This document shows, piece by piece, positions 26,790 through 36,324 of a stretch of DNA of 64,000 nt. Made by a program: the position numbers and the translations under genes. Under the pieces are notes generated by a model. That model had not been told where the DNA came from, made no database searches, and saw only the letters and a list, made by a program, of their open reading frames with translations. This stretch comes from PNNG01 sp046291695 (GTDB lineage: Bacteria > Bacteroidota > Bacteroidia > UBA7662), in assembly GCA_046291695.1 (NCBI GenBank), contig JBKBSO010000001.1, positions 186,001 to 250,000 on the forward strand. Reading direction: 5' to 3'. The stretch's first letter is position 1, and each line of letters opens with the position of its first letter.

Positions 26790-26859
26790 GAAAAATTTCC
26801 TTACTCCACATCTGTGCCGAAAAATACTACCTCTATTCAGCATTTCCATTCTTCTGGCG

Positions 26860-26867
26860 TATTTTTG
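26860..26867 (+). promoter_or_regulatory. Candidate -7 promoter element of valS
   Basis: TATTTTTG fits TAnnTTTG, 23 bases before the valS start codon. A -33 TTTG is not clear in the cytochrome-valS divergent region. Confidence 0.4.
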
Positions 26868-26890
26868 CAGCTTATTTTAGAAAGAATCCC

Positions 26891-29506
26891 ATGAGCATAG
26901 CTACCAAATACAGTCCCGAAGGCATCGAGAATACCTGGTATGAACGTTGGATGGCGGCCGGATGTTTTACATCTACGCCCGACGAGCGCGAGCCCTACAC
27001 CATCGTAATTCCGCCGCCAAACGTGACCGGAGTGCTGCACATGGGCCATATGCTCAACAACACCATTCAGGATGTGCTCATCCGCCGGGCCCGCATGCAA
27101 GGCAAAAACGCTTGCTGGGTGCCCGGAACCGACCATGCTTCGATTGCCACCGAAGCCAAGGTGGTGGCCATGCTCAAAGAGCGGGGCATTGATAAAAACG
27201 ACATCGGTCGCGAGGAGTTTTTGAATTACGCCTGGGAATGGAAAGAAAAATACGGCGGCATCATCCTCGAGCAGCTCAAAAAACTGGGGGCTTCGCTCGA
27301 TTGGAACCGCACGGCCTTTACCATGGACCCCGGCTTGAGTGAGGCGGTGATCGATGTGTTCATCGACCTTTACAAAAAGGGCTACATCTACCGTGGCATG
27401 CGCATGGTGAACTGGGATCCGCAGGGCTTAACGGCCTTGGCAGATGATGAAGTTGTTTTCAAGGATGTGAACAGCAAAATGTACCACATCCGCTACCAAA
27501 TTGAAGGCAGCGAGGAATATGTGACCATCGCCACGGTGCGACCGGAGACCATCATGGCCGACAGCGCCATCTGCATACACCCAGAAGATCCGCGTTTTGC
27601 GCATCTGCGTGGAAAGAATGCCATCATTCCTTTGATCAATCGGGCGATACCGATCATCGAAGACCCTTATGTCACCATGGATTTTGGTACCGGCTGCCTG
27701 AAGGTTACCCCTGCCCACGATCCGAACGACTATGAGCTGGGACAAAAACACAACCTGCCTGTCATCGACATCCTCAACGACAATGGCACTTTGAACGAGA
27801 AGGCCCAAATTTTGGTCGGCGAAGACCGCTTTGTGGCCCGTAAGAAGATTGCCAAAATGCTAGAGGAGAGCGGAAATTTGGTGAAGGCTGAGGATTACAA
27901 GAGCAATGTAGGGCACAGCGAACGCACCAATGCAGTCGTTGAGCCACGCTTGAGCATGCAATGGTTTGTGAAGATGGATGAAATCACCAAGCCAGCCTTG
28001 CAATATGTTTTGGATGGCGAGATCAAGCTGGTGCCTGAAAAATTCATCAACACCTACCGGCATTGGATGGAAAATGTGCGCGACTGGTGCATTTCGCGGC
28101 AGTTGTGGTGGGGCCATCGCATCCCCGCTTGGTATGCCCCTGACGGGCAGATCATCGTGGCACGAACCGCCGAAGAAGCTGCTGCAAAGTCGAATGGCGC
28201 CTTTACCGCGGCGCAGCTCAAGCAGGATGAGGACGTGCTCGACACCTGGTTTTCGAGTTGGCTGTGGCCGCTGAGCGTCTTCGATCCTGCGATAATTCGC
28301 AAATCGCCCGAGCAGGCCAATGCCGATTTGAAGTACTACTACCCTACTGCCGTGCTGGTGACGGCGCCCGAAATTCTGTTTTTCTGGGTGGCTCGGATGA
28401 TCATCGCCGGACACGAGTACATGGGAGAAATTCCGTTTAAGGATGTGTATTTGACCGGCATTGTGCGCGACAAGCAAGGCCGCAAGATGTCGAAATCGCT
28501 GGGCAACAGTCCCGACCCGCTCGATCTCATTGCCCAGTATGGCGCCGACAGCGTGCGTGTGGGGATGTTGTTTAGCTCGCCAGCTGGCAACGACCTCTTG
28601 TTCGACATGAGTCAGATTGAACAAGGTCGCAATTTTGCCAACAAGATCTGGAACGCTTTCCGTTTGATCAAAGGCTGGGAAGTTGTGGAAGGCGACAGTG
28701 GTAACCCGGGTGTGAAATGGTTTGGTGAACGATTGAAAAGCGCCATTGCCTCCATAGAGCGCGATTACAGCAGCTATCGCTTGTCGGAGATGATCCGCAC
28801 GCTGTACAAGTTGATTTGGGACGATTTCTGCTCTTGGTACCTGGAAATGATCAAGCCAGCCTACCAGCAGCCCATCGACCGCGCTACGTATGAAGCTACC
28901 ATCGGCTATTTCGACCAGCTCATGCGCCTCCTGCACCCGCTCATGCCATTCATCACGGAGGAGTTGTGGCATGAAATCGATGCAAGCAGAGGTGAAACTG
29001 AATTCTTATGCTTGGCCGCTTATCCCGCGGTTGAGGACTTCGACCAGAGCTATTTGGACAGTGCCACCAAAGCGCTTGATCTGATCAGTGAGATCCGCAA
29101 CATCCGCAACCAAAACCAAGTACCCGTCAAAGATTTGGTCGAGTTATATGTTCCGGCTTCAGAAGCGATTTACAAGGAATATGAAGCTATCATATGCAAA
29201 TTGGCAAATGTTGAAAAAATAAACTTTGTATCTGAAAAGCAATCCGGCCTCGTATCCTTTCTCATCAGAACCGATGAATGCTATCTTGATTTGCGTTTGG
29301 AAATTGACCCAGAGGCCGAGCGGGAGAAGTTGCAGAAAGAGCTGATTTACCAGCAGGGCTTCCTCAACTCCGTTATGAAAAAGCTCAGCAACGAGAAGTT
29401 TGTAGCCGGTGCGCCTGCTGCGGTTCTAGAAAATGAGCGTAAGAAGCAGTCTGATGCGGAAAGTAAAATAGCGCAGTTAACTGAAGCCATCGAACGTCTT
29501 GCTTGA
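26891..29506 (+). CDS. valS: Valyl-tRNA synthetase
   Basis: An 871-residue class I aminoacyl-tRNA synthetase that charges tRNA-Val. The HIGH-type motif is in PPNVTGVLHMGHML (residues ~38-51), the editing domain contains TVRPETIMAD and the tail TPAHDPNDYELG, and the KMSKS loop is in GRKMSKSLGNSPDP near 530. The C-terminus has the valyl-specific coiled-coil arm (about 800-871, rich in Glu and Lys). Length is typical for ValS of Bacteroidota. It is transcribed alone, divergent from the cytochrome operon. Confidence 0.98.
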   Translation: MSIATKYSPEGIENTWYERWMAAGCFTSTPDEREPYTIVIPPPNVTGVLHMGHMLNNTIQDVLIRRARMQGKNACWVPGTDHASIATEAKVVAMLKERGIDKNDIGREEFLNYAWEWKEKYGGIILEQLKKLGASLDWNRTAFTMDPGLSEAVIDVFIDLYKKGYIYRGMRMVNWDPQGLTALADDEVVFKDVNSKMYHIRYQIEGSEEYVTIATVRPETIMADSAICIHPEDPRFAHLRGKNAIIPLINRAIPIIEDPYVTMDFGTGCLKVTPAHDPNDYELGQKHNLPVIDILNDNGTLNEKAQILVGEDRFVARKKIAKMLEESGNLVKAEDYKSNVGHSERTNAVVEPRLSMQWFVKMDEITKPALQYVLDGEIKLVPEKFINTYRHWMENVRDWCISRQLWWGHRIPAWYAPDGQIIVARTAEEAAAKSNGAFTAAQLKQDEDVLDTWFSSWLWPLSVFDPAIIRKSPEQANADLKYYYPTAVLVTAPEILFFWVARMIIAGHEYMGEIPFKDVYLTGIVRDKQGRKMSKSLGNSPDPLDLIAQYGADSVRVGMLFSSPAGNDLLFDMSQIEQGRNFANKIWNAFRLIKGWEVVEGDSGNPGVKWFGERLKSAIASIERDYSSYRLSEMIRTLYKLIWDDFCSWYLEMIKPAYQQPIDRATYEATIGYFDQLMRLLHPLMPFITEELWHEIDASRGETEFLCLAAYPAVEDFDQSYLDSATKALDLISEIRNIRNQNQVPVKDLVELYVPASEAIYKEYEAIICKLANVEKINFVSEKQSGLVSFLIRTDECYLDLRLEIDPEAEREKLQKELIYQQGFLNSVMKKLSNEKFVAGAPAAVLENERKKQSDAESKIAQLTEAIERLA

Positions 29507-29645
29507 GGTGTTCCGGTGCCCTTACACCTAACCACATGATTTCAAGCTATGCTCAAATTTGGAAAAAAGTATAGCACCATTTTTAATGTCGCAAAGTGCG
29601 CTAGTCCTGTCTCTAGCCATTTGACGTGGCAATTTTGGCAAGGCT

Positions 29646-30497
29646 TTATTGAGTTGCAATTCGGTATCGCAAGCCGAAATCAATGAAAAACAGGCTGAAA
29701 TGCTCAACATTGCCTGTTAAAAAAGCGCCATAATTTACCATACCCCTGCCCATTTGAAAATTGGTAATGAATGCCCATTTTGGCGAGAATTGCCATTCAT
29801 AGGTTACCGGAATCAACAAACTAAAATATACCCCTCTTTTGCTGTTCAAAGTTCTGGTTCTTAACGTACTATTCACTTCTGTAGTGGTGGCATCATATTG
29901 AGTATCGAAGCTCTTTTCACTAATCTGTCGGTAAAACAGTTCCGTTCCAATACGACTGGCAAAACCAAAATAAAAGGCATATTTAGCGTCAGACGAATTT
30001 AATCGAACTTGATATTTTGCCACCAATTCCACTAGATCGAGCACCTCTTCAAAAATCATGATGGCCGATTGTATGTTCGTATCGGCATTCATTTGTCTAA
30101 AATCTGGTAATTTCTGTCGATATTCTGATCTTCTTCCGGGATGTATCTGGTAATTCAAGCCCAAATCGAACCTGGTATGCCATGGTTTGTACTTATTGCT
30201 GGCTTGCTCCCAACCTAGCGAAAAGCCGAATTGCATTAAAGGCAATTGATCACTTTGCATTAAACTTCGTATGGGCTGGTTGGTATATTGCCCGAAGTAT
30301 GTACCCTCAGCGGATCCAAATGGCCCCGTACCTAGCTTTCGATAAAGACTGGTGTGTAAACTAAGTGGTTCATTGTAATGAATTACACCTAAACCAGGGT
30401 TAAAATGAATCTGAAATTGATCAGGTTTCCACTTGTTTTGTGCCGAGGCACCAAAAGGCAAAACCAATAGCAAGAGAAGGGCAGATATTTTACTCAT
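29646..30497 (-). CDS. Outer-membrane beta-barrel protein of unknown function
   Basis: A 283-residue secreted protein with a signal peptide (cleavage near ASAQ) and alternating amphipathic beta-strands with aromatic girdles, ending DFGLRYRIATQ, which suggests an 8-12 strand outer-membrane barrel. It has no family signature that I recognise; a PorT-like or acyloxyacyl-hydrolase-like barrel is possible but lacks key residues. It lies in the AT-richer patch that also holds the disrupted lipoprotein gene. The 139 bases between it and valS hold no clear feature. Confidence 0.65.
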   Translation of the reverse strand: MSKISALLLLLVLPFGASAQNKWKPDQFQIHFNPGLGVIHYNEPLSLHTSLYRKLGTGPFGSAEGTYFGQYTNQPIRSLMQSDQLPLMQFGFSLGWEQASNKYKPWHTRFDLGLNYQIHPGRRSEYRQKLPDFRQMNADTNIQSAIMIFEEVLDLVELVAKYQVRLNSSDAKYAFYFGFASRIGTELFYRQISEKSFDTQYDATTTEVNSTLRTRTLNSKRGVYFSLLIPVTYEWQFSPKWAFITNFQMGRGMVNYGAFLTGNVEHFSLFFIDFGLRYRIATQ

Positions 30498-30549
30498 GAT
30501 TCGTGATTAATGTTATCAAAAATAGACATCATGGTGAGCATCTTGGTAG

Positions 30550-32049
30550 TTAAGGAATGATTTCCAAGTCAACTTCAATACCAGAATGCACGTTAACGTA
30601 ATGCTTATCAGCTGAAGACGATACAAATGGGTTAAATTGACGCGTGTGATACGTAAGACTTGGACCATAAGTCAAAATATTTGTAGGTAATGTGATTGGT
30701 GTCCAAGCCCATATGTCAGTAGCAAAAGTCTGTAAATGAGGTCCATTGACTATTGCTTCTTTATGTATGCCAATATATATAAAAGGTATATTTTTTGATT
30801 TTTGAATTGTGTTTCTATGTCTTGCCGTTTTTATCTTTAATTCCAATTGATACCTAGAACTGTCATTCGGGTCAAAATCAACATCTTTACTATTATTAAA
30901 TGTCGGATAAGGCTCTACTCCCCAAACACTCAATTTAATTTGCCCATCATCATCAGTAAAATCATAAACTAGAGCATTTCTTGGAACTATACCTTTTGTT
31001 TTACCATGCCAATTATATTCATAAATTATTAACTGTAAAAAATTATAATCTATACAGTTATTCATCCATTTATCATATACAATTTGATAATCCTGATCTA
31101 CATCGATCCATTCTTGATTTTTCACCTTCTTTCTAGAGACTTTATCAACTAGTGTCCCTCCTTCAATAATGTGACCTAACCACGGATCATTATCATCTCG
31201 ATTTCTACCAAAAACTTCATAAACATCAACACCATAAGAAGCTATAGAATATCGCACTTCAGATTTACCCTCCGTCCACCTCTCTTTATGTTCTTTTAAC
31301 TTTATCCTTGATACTTTTATTGAAGAGTATTCTGGACTGCATCCAGTTGGAAAGAATGACGGTTCTCTAAAACTAGCAGCGTTTTCATCATTATCATGCC
31401 CTTCATTTAAAGAAATCACCCAAACAGAGTTTGATTCGAGCATTTCAGGATTAACCATAAACTCGATAAACTCCGTACCATTAAAAATGAAACCTTCATA
31501 GTATTCATCTTCGAATAGATCTTCTGACTCAAAATACGGACACCAAACAACAATTGGAATGAGTTTTCATGGTTAGTTAAAAATTCTTCTTCAGACCAGT
31601 ACTCAGCATCTGGACTGTATATTTGACTTTTAAGTGAATAGGTACTTCCCTCATCATCTGTAAAGAAAAAAGAATTTAAAAAATTCGGGTTTATTGCTTC
31701 AGGTGAAGCAGATATTAACTCCGAATCCAAATCCCCATAACTTCTTGAAGTGTACTCGCTCGAAATTTGCGTAATTAATGCATTAAAATCCCCATCAAAT
31801 TCTAATGCAATTAACTCTCTTGTTAAACTTACAAAATCGTGATTAGAATGTGCCAGATACGCTACACCCATGGCAGTGGCTCTTAAATTGTCATTAATTT
31901 CAGAAGCTGACAAAAAAAACACCTGACGACATGGATTGATTTGGATGCCATTCGTTACTTTCCGTTTGATTTATTGGATCTTTTTTACAGCTCGATTGAA
32001 ACCCAATTAAAAAAACGAGGAATACAATCCGGTAGCAAGCTCTGTTCAT
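30550..32049 (-). pseudogene. Lipoprotein gene of unknown function, interrupted by two compensating frameshifts
   Basis: The gene reads as one ~499-residue lipoprotein if two homopolymer indels are corrected. It opens at the ATG at 32049 with a signal peptide and lipobox (IGFQSSC) and runs through GVF; at the T8 run (A8 on the plus strand, 31912-31919) one base too many shifts the frame to SASEINDN; at an A4 run near 31565-31572 one base too few shifts it back to IPIVVWCPYF. The two shifts cancel, and the frame then stays open to TGA/TAA at 30550. The middle and end are acidic and beta-rich with no known domain. Local AT content and codon choice differ from the neighbours. It could be a real pseudogene, a slippage-decoded gene, or an assembly error. 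Confidence 0.7.
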
Positions 32050-32276
32050 TAGATTATATTGAATATGTTTTAGAATACATGAAACTATAGATTAACAATT
32101 GTAATGGTTTTTCAGCATATTAGGTAAACTTTTCATTTTTTATCACCCAGAAAATGAACAAACTTGAAACAAATTATCCGAAAGGACAGAATGGCAGACC
32201 AAAAACTTTGTGTCCATCACAGCGACATGCAATGCAATCCTACTAACTGAACGGCTGCAAAATCTTTGGATACCAA

Positions 32277-33404
32277 CTACGAACCCAAGAGTTGCCCTGC
32301 AAAAACCTCCCAGCTGAATTCTTTCTTTTTGATGGCCACTTCGGCAGACATGGATTCGTAGCGATCATTTTCTAGGAAATCGACCAGGCAATCTGCGATT
32401 TCATCGGCATTCCGATCGCAAACGTAGCCCGATTTGCGGTGGTTCACCAATTCTGCCAGGCCGCCTACGTCGGTGACCAGCATGGGGGTGTCGAATTGAA
32501 AGCCTACTTGGGTGACGCCGCTCTGCGTGGCGTGATGGTAAGTTTGCGTAACCAGCGAGGCCGCCGAAAAATAGTACTTCACCTGATCGTCGGCAATAAA
32601 ACGGGTATGCATCTCCACCCGGTCGGCCAATTTATGCTCGCGAATAAGCCGGTAATAGCGATCGGGATTTTCGTAGAACTCCCCTGCCACGATCAATTTT
32701 ACTTTGTGCCGCTTCAAACGCGGATCGGCAAAGGCCTGCAGCAACAAATCGAGGCCTTTGTATTGCCTGATAAAGCCAAAAAACAAGAAATAGGTAAAAT
32801 CGGCCGATAAGCTCAAATGCTGTAAAGCTTGCTCGCGTGGAAGTTTTTCGCCGTAATTATCGTACAAGGGATGCTTGAGCAACTTGTGGCCACCTCGGAA
32901 GTTGAAAGTCGCCAAATCGTCGCGCACCGAGGCCGAGAGTGTGTGAACATCGTCCATTTGGCGCAGGAAAAAAGCGGTAAGCGGACCTGAAAACGGGAAT
33001 TTTTCGTGTGGAATGATGTTGTCGGCTATGGCCACACGCCTTGCCTTGCTGCCTAAAATGCGGCTCCAGCGGGCAATAAAACCGAGGCAGGGTGCCATAA
33101 AGGGCATCCAATAACGAAAAATCATCAGGTCAGCATGGGCCTTGGCGATGTATCGTGCCGTTTTCCACCAGCTCAGCGGATTTACCGAATTGATGAGCAC
33201 CTTGATCTGCAAATCGTTAGGAGCTGGCTCCTCGGAATATTGGGTTTTACCCGGAAACAAAAAAGCGGGATATTGCAGGCTGAAGGTGATCATTTCAACC
33301 TCATAGCCCATTTGCTGGTAGGCACGTGCCAAACGCTCGTTAAAAGTCGACATGCCCCCGCCCCTTAAGGGCCAAGCTGGACCAATGATCAGGACTTTAT
33401 GCAC
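32277..33404 (-). CDS. GT4-family glycosyltransferase
   Basis: A 375-residue GT-B fold sugar transferase, probably cytoplasmic and peripheral to the inner membrane, acting in polysaccharide, lipid or protein glycosylation. The N-terminal GPAWPLRGGGMSTFNERL (residues ~8-25, given as GPAWPLRGG) is the acceptor-side glycine loop; the donor side has FFGFIRQYKGLDLLLQAF near 212-229 and the FDTPMLVTDVGGLAELV stretch with the E-x7-E-like region near 310-325. The start is GTG at 33404 or TTG at 33410; both overlap the end of the GT2 gene, so the pair is translationally coupled. Sugar and acceptor unknown. Confidence 0.88.
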   Translation of the reverse strand: MHKVLIIGPAWPLRGGGMSTFNERLARAYQQMGYEVEMITFSLQYPAFLFPGKTQYSEEPAPNDLQIKVLINSVNPLSWWKTARYIAKAHADLMIFRYWMPFMAPCLGFIARWSRILGSKARRVAIADNIIPHEKFPFSGPLTAFFLRQMDDVHTLSASVRDDLATFNFRGGHKLLKHPLYDNYGEKLPREQALQHLSLSADFTYFLFFGFIRQYKGLDLLLQAFADPRLKRHKVKLIVAGEFYENPDRYYRLIREHKLADRVEMHTRFIADDQVKYYFSAASLVTQTYHHATQSGVTQVGFQFDTPMLVTDVGGLAELVNHRKSGYVCDRNADEIADCLVDFLENDRYESMSAEVAIKKKEFSWEVFAGQLLGS

Positions 33405-34365
33405 CGCCAATGCGTTCTTTTACCAAATAACGGTTACGATCGGCCGAACTGCGCGAAACCAATTCGGCTAAAAATCCGGTCAGGAACAACTGTACGCCAA
33501 TGATCACCGCCACCAGGGCCAGGAAAAATAAGGGCTGAGCAGTAATATCGCGATGTGGCAAACCTTGTGCGATTTTAGAGAGCTTGTCCCAAATCACAAT
33601 AAAGGCCGTAATGCCACCGGCAAAAAACGAGAGCGTACCCAACAAACCAAAAAAGTGCATGGGCTTTTTGCCAAAGCGAGAAACAAAATAAATCGACAAT
33701 AAATCGAGAAAACCATTGATAAAGCGCTCCAAGCCAAATTTGGTATGGCCATATTTTCGAGCACGGTGCTCCACCACTTGTTCTTCGATGCGACGGAAGC
33801 CGGCCCATTTGGCAATCACGGGTATATAGCGGTGCATTTCGCCGTACACCTCAATGCTTTTTACTACTTCGCGGCGGTAAACCTTGAGGCCGCAGTTGAA
33901 ATCGTGCAGGTTGTTGATGCCCGATACCTTGCGTGTGGCCCAGTTGAACAGCTTGGTAGGAATGGTCTTGCTCAGCGGATCGTAGCGCTTCTTTTTCCAA
34001 CCGCTGATCAAATCGAGCTTTTCGTCGAACAAACGGCGGTACATGGCTGGCAATTCGTCGGGACTATCCTGCAAATCGGCATCCATGGTAAACACCGCTT
34101 TGCCGTTGGTAGCTTCAAACCCAACATTTAGGGCAGCCGATTTGCCATAATTGCGTTGAAATCGGATGCCTTTGATGTTCTGATTATCGGCCACCAGCTT
34201 TTCAATCACTTCCCAGCTGTTGTCGGTACTGCCGTCGTCGATGAAGAGCAGTTCGTAGCTGAATTTTTCGGCTTGCATCACCTGATCGATCCAGGAGGCC
34301 AGCTCCGGAAGCGATTCTTCTTCGTTCAGCAGCGGAATTACGATGGAAATATCGAGCATTGCCAT
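33397..34365 (-). CDS. GT2-family glycosyltransferase (dolichyl-phosphate-mannose-synthase type) with two C-terminal membrane helices
   Basis: A 322-residue GT-A fold enzyme likely to transfer a sugar to a polyprenyl phosphate at the inner membrane. The donor site appears as IDDGSTDNSWEV (residues ~42-53) and MDADLQDSPDE (DxD-like, near 95-105); the acceptor-side RNYGKSAALNVGF precedes it. Two hydrophobic helices at ~230-260 and ~270-300 anchor it. Similar to ArnC and GtrB. It starts 1 base overlapping the upstream DUF4199 stop (TAATG). It is coupled on the other side to the GT4. Confidence 0.92.
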   Translation of the reverse strand: MAMLDISIVIPLLNEEESLPELASWIDQVMQAEKFSYELLFIDDGSTDNSWEVIEKLVADNQNIKGIRFQRNYGKSAALNVGFEATNGKAVFTMDADLQDSPDELPAMYRRLFDEKLDLISGWKKKRYDPLSKTIPTKLFNWATRKVSGINNLHDFNCGLKVYRREVVKSIEVYGEMHRYIPVIAKWAGFRRIEEQVVEHRARKYGHTKFGLERFINGFLDLLSIYFVSRFGKKPMHFFGLLGTLSFFAGGITAFIVIWDKLSKIAQGLPHRDITAQPLFFLALVAVIIGVQLFLTGFLAELVSRSSADRNRYLVKERIGGA

Positions 34366-34913
34366 TAAACTTCTTCTTCAAAAAGCGGTGGGTTACGCTT
34401 CATAAAAGCACCCACGATAAGGGCTATCAATCCACTAAAAACACTGGCAATGAGTACAGCGGTAACCGATGAACGGAAGTCTTGTTTAAACTCTCGCTGA
34501 TCCATATTCTCTAAGGCTTGTTCAATACTCTCCTCTGAGGCTCCGAAACGTTCGAGCATGCCCGCAGTTTTTTCGATGCTAAGCGCTTTCATGGTTTCGG
34601 GTAAGCTGGGGTCTATTACATTGTATAGCAAACTGTTGAACAATACGCCCACTATGGTTGAAACCACCCCAATGACCAGTGCAGTGAGTACGGCGCTTCC
34701 GTAAGGAAGACTTCCTTGATTCTGTTCACGTGCATCGCGACAACCCAATACCATAAAGGTAACCAGCAAAACCAACGAAATAAGTGTATTCCAGAAAGAA
34801 ATGAGCAAACTCACATCAATGAGGTAGAATACGAGGATATAGGCCACGTTGACGCCACCTAAAAACAAACCCCATTTCATCATGGGCTTTTCGAATATTG
34901 ATTGTGATTCCAT
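34365..34913 (-). CDS. DUF4199 membrane protein
   Basis: A 182-residue protein with four predicted transmembrane helices (near 11-31, 35-57, 78-100 and 148-170) and a cytoplasmic or periplasmic middle helix. It matches DUF4199, a Bacteroidota family without known function commonly encoded before a GT2 gene, as here. One base overlap with the GT2 start and one base spacing from the second DUF4199 gene indicate a single transcript. Confidence 0.85.
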   Translation of the reverse strand: MESQSIFEKPMMKWGLFLGGVNVAYILVFYLIDVSLLISFWNTLISLVLLVTFMVLGCRDAREQNQGSLPYGSAVLTALVIGVVSTIVGVLFNSLLYNVIDPSLPETMKALSIEKTAGMLERFGASEESIEQALENMDQREFKQDFRSSVTAVLIASVFSGLIALIVGAFMKRNPPLFEEEV

Positions 34914-34914
34914 T

Positions 34915-35454
34915 TCAGTTTCGATAATAAATAGAGGTTAAAAAACCAAAGAACAAAGCCAAGAGTACGCGATCTCTAAAAGTAATCAAAGCAAAATATA
35001 CTTTACTTTCTTTTCTTTTTTCTAGTCCTGATTCAATGATGGCTTGTAATTGGTCGTTGTAGGCTTCCATGGAGTAATACTTCACAAAGCCTTCTTTTTG
35101 TAATTCAAAAGTTCTGATCATATCGGCTACATGTAAATCCCACACCCTTTCGCTAATGGAGACCCATATCAGCAAGGCCAGGCTATACAAAAAACCGCTA
35201 ACCAGTCCAACGGCCAGAGACACGGCAAAACCATGGGTAACATTCATGTTTCCTTGGTTGTAAATGTACTTGTAGCGCTTTATGGCCAAAACCATAATAA
35301 CCAGGGTAACCAAGCCTAGGAACAAGCGAAACTGCCCCATGGGGTCGAAACTAAAACTATACAACATCAATGCTGCCAACAGCGAATATCCTGCGGCATA
35401 GGCCCCATAGCGGAAACCTACAGTAAGCATGGTGTATTTAAACAATGATCTCAT
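34915..35454 (-). CDS. Second DUF4199-like membrane protein
   Basis: A 179-residue four-helix membrane protein (helices near 14-34, 42-58, 78-100 and 155-175). The loop RYKYIYNQGNMNVTHGFAVS resembles the corresponding region of the neighbouring DUF4199 protein, so these are adjacent paralogues. They may form a heteromer. Function unknown. It is separated from the acidic protein gene upstream by 63 bases. Confidence 0.75.
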   Translation of the reverse strand: MRSLFKYTMLTVGFRYGAYAAGYSLLAALMLYSFSFDPMGQFRLFLGLVTLVIMVLAIKRYKYIYNQGNMNVTHGFAVSLAVGLVSGFLYSLALLIWVSISERVWDLHVADMIRTFELQKEGFVKYYSMEAYNDQLQAIIESGLEKRKESKVYFALITFRDRVLLALFFGFLTSIYYRN

Positions 35455-35517
35455 GAGCCAAGATATTACAAGCTTTCAAATTTAATACAAGCTGCGGAAT
35501 AATCCGTGTAAATACGT

Positions 35518-36324
35518 CTATTTGTCGTATTGGAGTAACAATTGCTCATCAATTCCTCCCAAGCCTTTGTAAAAAGCCAGCAGGCACAAGACTACAGGCA
35601 GATTTCGTTTTACATTGCCGCCGGCTGAAAGCGTGGCCAACAAATTAATTTGTGCCTTTTCGGGCGATTTGAAAAAGCAAAATAAAGGCGTGAACAGCTC
35701 AGGAATAGCGGTGTCGTCTTCCATGGCTTCGGCCTGCGCTACCATTTGGTGATAAGGAAAATCGAGCCAATTCCGATTGGCGATAACTTCTTCATACACT
35801 TCTATATCATCCTGGAAATCCAGCTCATCGTCGCCCAGATACTGTTCAATAAAGTCGTCGAGATTGGCTTTTATGCCCGTATCGCGTACTTCTTGCAGGT
35901 ACATCATCATGTTAAGCATTTCGGTGCCGCGTTCGGCCAGCTTGTCTTCCATTCGCTGCCATTCGTCGCTGTCCATCCAATCTTCATTGCCTGCGTCCTC
36001 TTGCCAGCTTAGCCATGAAATGTAAAACAAATCGAATAAATATTCAGCGTAGGGTTTTAGGGCAGCATGCCCATCTACCACCTCCTTCCACCTCCTGAGC
36101 CCTTCCTCTAGCGCATGTGCTTGCTGTATCACGGGCATAAACACCAGGAGCTCGTTTGTACACTTCTGCTTTAACTCAATAGCATCAATAGCTTCTAAAT
36201 CAGATACTAATCGATTTAATACTTCATCAGGTTTGAGGTTAAAATAAGCTGCTTTTTGGGTTAGCTCCGCCAGAAAAATCCCGGAGAAAAAGGCGTTTGT
36301 GGCTTCAGTTAAATGTTTATACAT
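35518..36324 (-). CDS. Acidic cytoplasmic protein of unknown function
   Basis: A 268-residue soluble, mostly helical protein, strongly acidic in the middle (YLGDDELDFQDDIEVYEEV). No signal peptide, membrane helix or known motif. It contains no catalytic pattern that I recognise. The start overlaps the end of the pseudo-dihydroorotase gene by 8 bases, so they are translated together. An interaction role within the operon is possible but inferred. Confidence 0.7.
   Translation of the reverse strand: MYKHLTEATNAFFSGIFLAELTQKAAYFNLKPDEVLNRLVSDLEAIDAIELKQKCTNELLVFMPVIQQAHALEEGLRRWKEVVDGHAALKPYAEYLFDLFYISWLSWQEDAGNEDWMDSDEWQRMEDKLAERGTEMLNMMMYLQEVRDTGIKANLDDFIEQYLGDDELDFQDDIEVYEEVIANRNWLDFPYHQMVAQAEAMEDDTAIPELFTPLFCFFKSPEKAQINLLATLSAGGNVKRNLPVVLCLLAFYKGLGGIDEQLLLQYDK

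Noticed and set aside
31416..31922. A separate 168-codon gene
   Set aside because: It is the middle part of the disrupted lipoprotein gene; its two ends join neighbouring frames by one-base changes.
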